From assembly GCA_000697335.1 (NCBI GenBank), contig JNEM01006158.1, positions 1 to 12,646 on the forward strand: a stretch of 12,646 nucleotides of DNA. Reading direction: 5' to 3'. Position 1 is the first letter of the stretch; each line of letters starts with the position of its first letter. Made by a program: the position numbers and the translations under genes. This stretch comes from Conidiobolus incongruus B7586 (Eukaryota; Entomophthoromycota; Entomophthoromycetes; Entomophthorales; Conidiobolaceae). Shown piece after piece: positions 1 to 7,938 of the stretch. The notes under the pieces are model-generated. The model was not told the origin of the DNA and did not search any database. It was given only the letters and a program-made list of their open reading frames with translations.

Positions 1-1151
1 ATATTCGATGTTCTGATTCTAATCTGTCTTCTAAATCTACATCTAAAACAAGCCTGATTGTAGTATGTAGCTTAGATTTAATGAATAGTACAGAATTAAA
101 TATAGTCAATGTCTTGCAAGGAAATAGCCAAGTGATCGACTTCAATTTCACATCTCAGCAGTTTATAGACGAATATATCGTTTCTTCCTTCAAGCCTTTT
201 GAACTCATCTATCCTTCATCTCATCCATACACTGAGTCTGAAGTACAGTCCTTTGACCAACCAGCTCCTAAAACCCAGCAATTAAATATCAAATGGTATC
301 AAACATCTGAAGACGTGACGATATCCATCCATACACAATCCCCAATCCCATCTTCAAAACATGTCGCCTGCTCACTGAAGAAAAATGGACTGAACTTGCA
401 GATTTTAGAGACAGCAGTTGAATTCAAAAGAGAATGGTTTGCTCCAATCATTCAAGAAAATTCATACTGGACAGTTGAAGATAACCAGATCATTACCCTG
501 CACCTTCAAAAGCTCAATGAGAAAACCAGATGGCCTCATATGTTCATTGAGGATGATGGCATTTTGGAATCAGTCGATCCAAGTGATCTTCTTACCATCA
601 CAGAAAACCTTGAAAAATATACTCAAAACCACGAAGGCCCTTTTCAACCCACCTCTCTCCATGATCGAATGGAACTTGAAGATAATTTAGGTGAGGCAGT
701 CACATTCACCATCAAACCCCACGATCGCCATACGGTGTCTCACCAATCACTTGCTCAGCACGCTTGGCTAGGTGCTCCCCTTCCCCTCGTTGATAGCATT
801 GTTACTCAACCATCAGTTGCCATGAAATATGATGTCCATGGCTTGATTTACAACCTGAGAAACAACAATTTAAAGCACATCAACACCCTTCCTGCAATTG
901 GATATATCCAGGCTTCGAAAAAGGAAAGAAAATTCACCTTTTATCATCCAATCACACTTGACACCTATATTCTCGAATACCAGAACAACGTGTTTATTTA
1001 TTATTATCCTCACCAACGTAACAATGGAGTTCAAAAAGTAGTTAATTTGGCTACTGATGAAGAAATTCTAGGAGTGGCTGGATTTCAAAGTGGAAACGGT
1101 ATTATTCTACTTACACAATCCAAAATATACCACATCTATTCAGATCAATAA
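1..1151 (+). CDS. NUDCD1: NudC domain-containing protein 1 (NUDCD1-like), 3' part
   Basis: The reading frame is already open at base 3 and runs through the ATG at 81 to TAA at 1149-1151, giving 382 visible residues. The gene starts outside the window, because the similarity to animal NUDCD1 continues on both sides of Met81. A CS/p23-like beta-sandwich lies at about bases 288-545: the KWYQTSEDVTISI strand corresponds to the YWQQTEDDLTVTI strand of human NUDCD1, and the domain closes with TRWPHMF. The C-terminal part keeps the NUDCD1-specific blocks, YDVHGLIY, IGYIQASKKERKF, VFIYYYP and EEILG. Human NUDCD1 is about 580 residues, so roughly 200 N-terminal residues are missing here. CS-domain NudC proteins act as Hsp90-linked co-chaperones; NUDCD1 helps fold WD-repeat clients. 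No intron is evident in the visible part. An AATAAA overlaps the stop codon. The identification is from recalled family sequence, not from a search. Confidence 0.9.
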   Translation, partial: IRCSDSNLSSKSTSKTSLIVVCSLDLMNSTELNIVNVLQGNSQVIDFNFTSQQFIDEYIVSSFKPFELIYPSSHPYTESEVQSFDQPAPKTQQLNIKWYQTSEDVTISIHTQSPIPSSKHVACSLKKNGLNLQILETAVEFKREWFAPIIQENSYWTVEDNQIITLHLQKLNEKTRWPHMFIEDDGILESVDPSDLLTITENLEKYTQNHEGPFQPTSLHDRMELEDNLGEAVTFTIKPHDRHTVSHQSLAQHAWLGAPLPLVDSIVTQPSVAMKYDVHGLIYNLRNNNLKHINTLPAIGYIQASKKERKFTFYHPITLDTYILEYQNNVFIYYYPHQRNNGVQKVVNLATDEEILGVAGFQSGNGIILLTQSKIYHIYSDQ

Positions 1152-2559
1152 ATAATTACAAATTACAAGATCAAGTGTCAATTTCCGCGCTTCAGCTATA
1201 TTGATTAGATTGAAATATTTGCCAGCTTAAATTGCAAAACCATTCCACAAAAAACATTATTATAATTCTCAATTAAACATCTTTTAAATACATAATATAG
1301 AAAAAAACAAAAACCTCAACGATCTCCGAGTCATTCTCTCATAAAATTATCTATACTATTACACTTGTGTGAATTTTATTTCATCTTTATCTTCACTTAT
1401 GATTTAAAACGATATTAATAATATATATTGTACCTTTTATTTTATAAGCATCAATTTGACCATTTCAAATTACTTAGCAATTACTAAATTCTTGTAAATT
1501 ACTATCTGAAATAAGAATATTTAAGAGTATAATAAAAAATGATAGTTTTGCTAAAAATTGAGCTAATTACATTAATAAGGCCAAATGAAAATAAAATGAA
1601 TATATTAGCTCATTATTATATAATATGATATTTTGTTTTTTGAATAATTTTCATGCCGTAGTTATACTTTTGGTAATAATTGAATATCAACATTACATTT
1701 ACAAAAAAGTACTTTTTAATTCTATTAATATAATTCATACTAATCAACATCAATTTAATTTTAAAATCGCAATATTGGGATCATATATTCAACTTGTGTA
1801 ATTTTTTATATTTTAGTTTGAACATATATAATAAACATGCTAACTTGGTTCTAGTCCGTGGTTGAATATAAATAGCACATTTACATTGTTGATATTATTA
1901 AACTAAATTGCTTATATAATTTGCAATTGAAAAATGTTGATAATTCTAATAACTGATAGTAACACTCTATCCAAAGTGTTATCTATAAAATACAAACTAT
2001 TACGTTCCAAATAAAATAAATCACATATAATATCAAATCAATATTAATTTACTTTTCTCATTGAATAGTATAGACATGCTAAATGATAACTTTAACTCAT
2101 CAAGTTTTATCTTAATTTGTGAATTATTGAATATACTTTTGAAATTAACTCTATAAATATATATTGGTGAAAGTTTCAATACTTAATATTAAATAACATA
2201 TAATTCAATATTGAAAAACATATGATATAACTAAGAGTATCAATTCATGGGTATTGAATTTTACAAAAAAAATTCATCAATTATATTAAATATTTCAAGA
2301 TACTTAAATTTTGCATTTATAAGGTTGTTTTTTATTTTCTGATTTAATTGAATTATTATTAGATTTGCAAAAATAAGGAAGCACAAAATTAGTTTTAAAA
2401 CCATTAAAATTAATTATTTTTAGAAAATTATCAAACACAATGAATATCAATTGATCAATAACATAAATAATTAGATTTTGAAATAAATTATTTATAAGCG
2501 AGGAAGATCAGCACATTTAAAATTAAGATTCATTTTCTTCTTGAGTTTTGCTTTTTAAA
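1152..2559. other. AT-rich spacer between NUDCD1 and the transporter gene
   Basis: No reading frame with coding character is seen on either strand. Bases 1152-1340 are a little richer in G and C and may be 3' untranslated sequence of the NUDCD1 gene. The rest is very AT-rich with short homopolymers. The 3' end should hold the promoter and leader of the transporter gene, but no clear core-promoter motif stands out from the AT background. Confidence 0.6.
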
Positions 2560-3826
2560 ATGATTAATAAATCACCAAAATTTACTAATGGAGATAATGG
2601 CCATATAATAGAATTAGATGAATTAGACAAATATAATCACAAAATCCAACCTGATGCTTTATTCAATACTTTAACCGGATCCAATATCTTGGATTCCCAA
2701 ATCAAACACAGTACTTCGTCTATTCTCCTTTGGCAATTTGTTTATTTATTCACTGGTATTTTAACAACTTTAGTGTCTCAATGGATGTTTTATAAAGGTG
2801 CAACAGGTAATTTAATATAAATTCGAATTAACAATATAATTTTGATATATATAATTTTATTTTAATTAATTATAGATAAATCATCCCTATTAACTATAAC
2901 AGCCAGATTCTTTGGAATGGTTTTGGTTCAACTTACTCCTTTTAAAAATCCTAGTAATATTAAAAGTCTTGCTTCAAATCAAGCACCCAAAGGTGAAATT
3001 AGAAGAACAATATGGACGTTAACATTTATAGATTTTTTTGGAGATATATTTTTAACCATAGGTTTATTTAGTATCGGAAGTGGTGTAAGTTTATTCATTT
3101 ATTTTTATTTTATTTTATTTTAATTATAAAATCATTTATTATTAGATATTCCAAGTATTGGTTTCCTTATTAATTCCCACTACTGCTTTATTATCTAAAA
3201 TATTTTTAAATAAAAGGCACACTGCTCTGCAGTGGTGGGGTATTTTATGCATTATGGTCGGCTTAGGCTTGACTGCTATGGGAAAAATAGCTCAAGACGA
3301 ATCTGAACCTTTAAAGTTCCATCATTTGATATTGGGAATTGGAATAAGCATCGTTGGAATTTTATTCTATTCAGTTCTCTACGTGTTAACTGAGAGAACA
3401 ATGAACCTTCCGACTGCACCTAACACAAATAGACTTTGTTACACAATGGGACAATATGGTAGTGCTCTATGCTTAAGTTATCAAATTTTATATGTTATAC
3501 CCTCTAGATTACCTGCTGTCCAGACTGCCCTTAGCAATTATAATGAAAAGGAATCTATATTGAGCATATTCGTAGTTGGATTTATTGTATTGGTTCTTTC
3601 AGCTTTATTCCACAATTTGGCATATTTCTCATTGATGGAGACAACGGGTGCTGTATCAATTGGAGTATTATTGGCCTTAAAAACCGTTGGTGTATTTATT
3701 ATGTCAGGATTCCTATTTTGTGGTACTGATGAGAGTCAATGCTTAAATCCCGGAAAATTCACCAGCTTAACAATTGTCGTATTAGGAGTATTAATTTTTA
3801 CATTTTCTAAAGTAGCAAAAAAATAG
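2560..3826 (+). CDS. Drug/metabolite transporter superfamily (SLC35-like) membrane protein
   Basis: Three exons are inferred: 2560-2806, 2876-3084 and 3146-3826. The introns are 69 bp (GTAATT...TATAG) and 61 bp (GTAAGT...ATTAG). They join cleanly in frame as YKGAT-D-KSSLL and IGSG-IFQV to give 378 residues ending in TAG. The ATG at 2560 is the first after an in-frame TGA at 2542. A polar tail of about 53 residues is followed by some ten hydrophobic helices, near residues 55-76, 85-106, 127-150, 155-173, 183-199, 213-232, 257-273, 289-310, 320-344 and 357-373. This is the ten-helix plan of EamA/SLC35 carriers. The stretch FIDFFGDIF...LNKRHTALQWWGILCIMVGLGL resembles the second-to-fifth helix region of SLC35F6-type proteins. 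The substrate cannot be told. Two cysteines (about 344 and 351) flank the loop before the last helix. It is likely an endomembrane or vacuolar carrier, but that is inference. The gene is convergent with the P-loop kinase gene. Confidence 0.82.
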
Positions 3827-3838
3827 AGTGATACATAT

Positions 3839-3844
3839 AATAAA
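3839..3844 (+). terminator. Possible poly(A) signal AATAAA of the transporter gene
   Basis: An exact AATAAA lies 12 bases after the transporter stop codon and 24 bases before the stop codon of the convergent kinase gene. In such an AT-rich sequence the hexamer is common by chance, so position is the main support. Cleavage 10-30 bases downstream would fall at or inside the 3' end of the opposing coding region. Confidence 0.3.
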
Positions 3845-3868
3845 TGGACCTAATATCATCAATGATTG

Positions 3869-4530
3869 TTAAATTTTATTATTAGTTTCATTCAATCCAA
3901 TCATGTAATCAATCTCTTGTTGCAAAGACGAAGTATTTAAAAAAATTCTAGTATCGTCATTACTCAAATTCCTCTTTAATAATTGAACAATTAAATTGAT
4001 TGTTTTTTCTGGTATATTAGATTTTATCAATGTATAATTATTTTCTAATTGGCTATATTTTAAATAAATAACAATTCCAAATCCCTCCGATTTGTATGGT
4101 TTTTTAAATTGACTAATAAAGTTTTCAAGTATTTCAATTCCTTCATATCCTTGAACTCTAGTTGGATGATTTTTCCTATTCATTATTCTTTGTTTACATA
4201 CCTAATTTAATTAGTATAAAAATTACTTCTAAATCAATAAATATTTCTTACTTCAATTGGAATATCTAAGTATATACAGTTAATATCTACACCTAATTCT
4301 TTGGCCAAAGTTAACCAGATATTCCTTTGTGACTTGTTAAAATTGCAACGATCGATTATTACATTGGTCCCTTTATTTAAATATTTTCTAGCTTTCTCTT
4401 CACATTCAATTCTTGAGCCTAATTCATCTTGACTAATCCTCTTGTACGAAGGAAATCTTTTACACCAATATTCACTAAAATGAGTTTTTCCACTCCCAGG
4501 TGTCCCTACTAATAATAAAATATTTGGCAT
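3869..4530 (-). CDS. P-loop kinase, AAA_33 / polynucleotide-kinase-like
   Basis: Two exons are inferred: 4530-4252 and 4201-3869, with a 50-bp intron (4251-4202). The intron begins GTAAGA, carries a TACTAAT branch site and ends TTAG. Joining gives DIPIE-VCKQRIMNRKNHPT in frame and a protein of 203 residues. The start ATG follows directly on an in-frame TAA. Walker A is GTPGSGKT at residues 9-16. Next come RISQDELG (31-38), a Walker B-like VIIDRCNFN (57-65) and the lid motif CxxRxxxRxxHPT (95-107). This order matches the single-domain fungal P-loop proteins related to the kinase half of PNKP and of plant bHLH140/aprataxin-like proteins. Those are thought to phosphorylate nucleic-acid or nucleotide ends; the substrate of this group is uncertain. 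No phosphatase or HIT domain is attached. The Asp and Arg of the Walker B-like motif and the lid arginines are present, so it looks catalytically competent. It is convergent with the transporter gene and divergent from the CMP kinase gene. Confidence 0.82.
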
Positions 4531-5303
4531 TTATACATTTATTAAATTTTTAATGATTTAATAATTTTAATTCAATAATTATTAATAATCTAATTATCTT
4601 ATTCAATTAATATGGGATGTTTGAATTTGACTAGTAAGATTGTTTAAATAGAATTTAGCAAAGAAATTGGTTATTTTTATTTTCAATGATAGTTATCAAT
4701 ATTTAAATTATCTCATTCATTTTATCTTAAATCAATAAAATTTATCTTTATTTCCTATCATTTTGTATAAAAATTTCTAAATCCTAAGCTTGAATCCTTT
4801 TCTATGAATGCTTTTTAATTAACAATGTGAATTAATAAGAACAACAATTATTATTATTAAAATTATAATATATAACTATTACTATAAATATAAATTTTTG
4901 ATTCCTAGTAATATTTATCTAATCTTTATTAATATAAATATTGTACATTTTCAATATTTTAATATTAAACTCTAATTTTTGTCAAAATTATGATCAAAAT
5001 GATAAAATATTTATTAAGATATTCATTATAATAATACTATGTCAAAACTACTTTAAATTTAATTTTTTAATATATAAATTCCTCAAATCATATATATTAT
5101 ATATATCTTATATATTTTTGTTTTAAAGCCAATGTTTAACAATTCAAAATATTGACTTTCTATATTAGGAATTTTACACCACATAGTTCTCTTGTTTTCC
5201 ATAAAAATCTTAAAAAATCAAACCATATTAAAATTGACCATTTATTTCAGGTCAAAATTCAAGCTGAGATTTCGTCACTCTTAACTCTTTATCAATAATA
5301 AAT
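4531..5303. other. Shared upstream region of two divergent genes, AT-rich
   Basis: This 773-bp stretch separates the start codons of the P-loop kinase (-) and the CMP kinase (+), so it must hold both promoters. It is strongly AT-rich. Bases 5120-5300, just before the CMP kinase, are somewhat less so and include an in-frame TGA near 5263 that fixes the first possible ATG at 5304. No convincing tRNA, hairpin terminator or extra gene was seen. The open stretch near 4941-5126 is composed almost only of Ile, Phe, Tyr, Asn, Leu and Lys codons and reads as non-coding. Confidence 0.55.
5090..5115. repeat. Imperfect TA dinucleotide tract
   Basis: Mostly alternating A and T with one interrupting C, about 190-215 bp upstream of the CMP kinase start codon. 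It is a simple low-complexity tract with no assigned role. Confidence 0.5.
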
Positions 5304-6335
5304 ATGTTATTAAAAACAATCTATAGAAATCAAAATAATCTATTAAAGCATTTATCTCACTATTCAACCTCCAAGAATCTACCGCCATGGCAATTGAGAC
5401 CTTTTCAAATTGCCATAGATGGTCCAGCCGCTAGTGGAAAAAGTAATGTCTTTACTCATTTATATTCTACATTTTTTAATGAATCTATTACTTTAGGTAC
5501 TACTAGTAGAAAAATTGCTGACTTCTTCGGATATGTTTATTTGGAAACAGGTGACAAATTTTTATAAAATATTTATCAAGCAACATGATCTAATTTCCTT
5601 ATGATAGGGGCTTTATATAGATCAGTAATACTATTCAAAAAATTTAAATCTAAACTCTTGCTTAATTTGTTAATATTTTAATTAAAATAGGTAACCTATA
5701 AAGCTTTACAATTGAATCTATGGAATGAATCCTCTTCTCCTGAAAAGTTGAAAGAATTACTTATTGAAGTAGCCAAAAATTCAACCATATCATTGGAAAG
5801 AAACCCTGAAACCGATGAAATTCAAGTACTTCTCGATGGTACCGATATAACCCAAGATATTAGAAGTCCTTTAGTAAGCCAAAAAGTTTCTGAAGTAGCC
5901 TCAATTCAACCTATTCGTGACCACCTACATTCTTATCAAAAACACCTTGCTTTCAATAGTCCTTTAATCAACCCCAAAGATCCAAAGACTCATAATGAAC
6001 ACGGACAAATCGGTGTTATATTAGAAGGTAGAGATATTGGCTCAGTCATTTTACCTCAAGCAGACATCAAATTTTTTATTAAAGCTGATGTTAATTCCCG
6101 AGCTCTTCGAAGATATCAACAGCTATTAGCTTCAAAACCATTAAATTCTCAGAAAGTTAGCTTAGAAGAAATCAAAAAAGAAATTGAAGCCAGAGACTTG
6201 GCTGATACCACAAGAGAAGTATCTCCTCTAATCCAACCCAAAGATGCAATTGTTATCGACACTACCAATATGACAATTGAAGAGCAAGTTCAAAAGATTA
6301 TTAGTTTAGTTCAGAAGAGACTCATTGATTACTGA
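5304..6335 (+). CDS. cmk: Bacterial-type cytidylate kinase ((d)CMP kinase), four exons
   Basis: Exons inferred: 5304-5442, 5497-5550, 5608-5624 and 5691-6335, with introns of 54, 57 and 66 bp. Spliced, they encode 284 residues ending in TGA. Family motifs follow in order: the P-loop GPAASGKS (40-47), YLETGALYRSV (61-71, phosphate/CMP-binding region), LLDGTDIT...IRSP (117-130), LEGRDIGSVILPQADIKFFI (181-200), the lid arginines around RALRR (207-211), and RDLADTTREVSPL (238-250). These are hallmarks of bacterial Cmk, which makes (d)CDP from ATP and (d)CMP. Eukaryotes normally use the adenylate-kinase-like UMP/CMP kinase instead. Bacterial Cmk is about 225 residues; here there are some 33 extra N-terminal residues, rich in Leu, Lys, Arg, His, Ser and Asn with no Asp or Glu before residue 39. 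This is typical of a mitochondrial presequence, so a role in the mitochondrial dCTP/CTP supply is a fair inference. Splice sites were chosen because they restore the family sequence without gaps. Confidence 0.9.
5443..5496 (+). other. 54-bp stop-free intron in the P-loop region of cmk
   Basis: It starts GTAATG and ends CTTTAG. Removing it gives GPAASGK-S-TTSRKIADFFG, which is the uninterrupted family pattern. Reading straight through is also open and would insert 18 residues just after the P-loop Ser. Of the other multiple-of-three introns in the window, all meet an in-frame stop when retained; this one does not. Confidence 0.75.
5608..5624 (+). other. 17-nt microexon of cmk
   Basis: It lies between the 57-bp intron (GTGACA...GATAG) and the 66-bp intron (GTAATA...AATAG). 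It supplies the end of the Gly codon and the residues A-L-Y-R-S, joining YLETG to VTYKALQL. The family motif TGALYR requires it, so it is not optional for a working enzyme. Confidence 0.8.
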
Positions 6336-7938
6336 GTTAGTACATTATTCTATATTGCTTCATTGCACACATTCCATATATCAAATGCTCATTAGGTTAA
6401 CTTGGAATTTATTTGACAAATTAAACAATAAAATAAATCAATATATTGAGAAACATGTAGCCAATAAATACTATCCTTTATTTCAATGAATATCATTATT
6501 CTACAATGTAATGATTTACCATGTAAAAACTAGTTAGAATATTTAATTTTCATTATAAGTAATTACTATATAAGCCTTGAATATTTAAGGAATACTTATA
6601 AATACTATAAAATAATCAAATAATTTAAATTTAATAGGAATATAGCTATTTTTATAGAGTTAATAAGCTATTCAAGATTCAATAAATTAGAGATATTGAA
6701 TTAGTAATAATTCTGAAAAAAAACTTATTATAAAAATAAACCAATTAATAAGAAAAACATAGCAATATGTAAAAGATTTTTTTTCTTAATATAAATAATC
6801 TTGATCAAAAAATCCAAAAATATATTAGCATTTATCACACTATAGAATGAGGAATCTAGTTATTTTAATTAGCATCTTGAATTATAGTATAAATCAACAA
6901 ATACAAAAGATTTGGACAAAAGTGAAAATAATAATTCCATTATATTTTTGACTTGATAAGTATTGTAAATATTCTTGTTTTGCATAAATTAATACTATCA
7001 GTAGTAATAATAAACCTTACTACAATATATTTATTAAACTGAATTTTAATTATTTAATAAATAGAGGTAAATTAACTAAATTTTAAAATTAAATAAAATT
7101 GGTCAAATATCACCAAAATATAAAATAAAAATTTATAAACTTTTAAAATAATTAAATAATTAAATATTTATGTAATGACAAGAATAAAAATTTGAATATC
7201 ATCATTGGTTGCGATAAATATTTATATTTATCAATATACTAAATATCAAAAACTTTAGTATATGATAAGCTTAATTTAATATTGATAGATATTCAACTAA
7301 TATAATAAGAGTAAAATATTTTGGACAAAAGATCAATTTTACATGATGGTGAAAATCAATAATTAACTTGTTTTGGATACAATGTGCTCATCATAAAATA
7401 TCAAGTATTAATGAATTTATTTCAAAAAAGTAGTTATATAAATATGATAATAAAATCATAATAAAAGATTTTTTAATTTCAAGTTAATAAAAATAATCGT
7501 AATTAATAATATATACTGAAAATTTTTCAAATTAAACTTGATATTATATTTAATAAATTTCATACATTTTTAGTCAATTATATTCAATTATAATATACAA
7601 TGTATTTCTAAGTTTGAATTAAACTTCGATATGGTTTTATCACAGGAAATGAGACAAGTACGTGAACTATGCAACAAACCTAATATATAGGATAAAAAAT
7701 CGTATATGAAAATATATTTAATATTTATGATGTATTACAATGTTAAATAATTTTTAATAATAGTAATCAATTGAATATATTAATAAACAAACTTAAATTT
7801 TCAATACAATTAATCTTATTAAAAATATAACCTAAATAAAAAAGTATTTAATGTAATAGTTAATAGATTTCAATATATTAAAAATATATGTAATAACCGT
7901 TTATTATAGTTTAGATATAAAATGATAATGAAATACGC
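6336..7938. other. AT-rich spacer between convergent cmk and eIF3b genes
   Basis: This 1.6-kb spacer lies between the two 3' ends. The first 150 bases are less AT-rich and are probably cmk 3' untranslated sequence. One patch, 7621-7690, is unusually rich in G and C for the spacer and has a 19-codon open stretch of balanced amino-acid composition, possibly a decayed exon. Nothing else is recognised. Confidence 0.55.

Noticed and set aside
418-690. Second open frame inside the NUDCD1 gene
   Set aside because: It lies in another frame of a region whose main frame encodes the CS domain.
1846-1856. GGTTCTAGTCC, close to a tRNA B-box
   Set aside because: The flanking five bases on each side do not pair into a T-arm, and no acceptor stem or A-box lies at the right distance.
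2548-2559. Transporter start at TTG 2548
   Set aside because: A nuclear gene should start at ATG; the ATG at 2560 is in frame and is the first after an upstream stop.
4941-5126. 61-codon frame upstream of cmk
   Set aside because: The translation is nearly all Ile, Phe, Tyr, Asn, Leu and Lys, as expected from random AT-rich DNA, and it lies in the promoter region of two genes.
5443-5496. Taking the 18 extra residues after the P-loop of cmk as a real protein insertion
   Set aside because: Removing them as a GT-AG intron restores the exact family spacing between the P-loop and YLETG, which is a better explanation.
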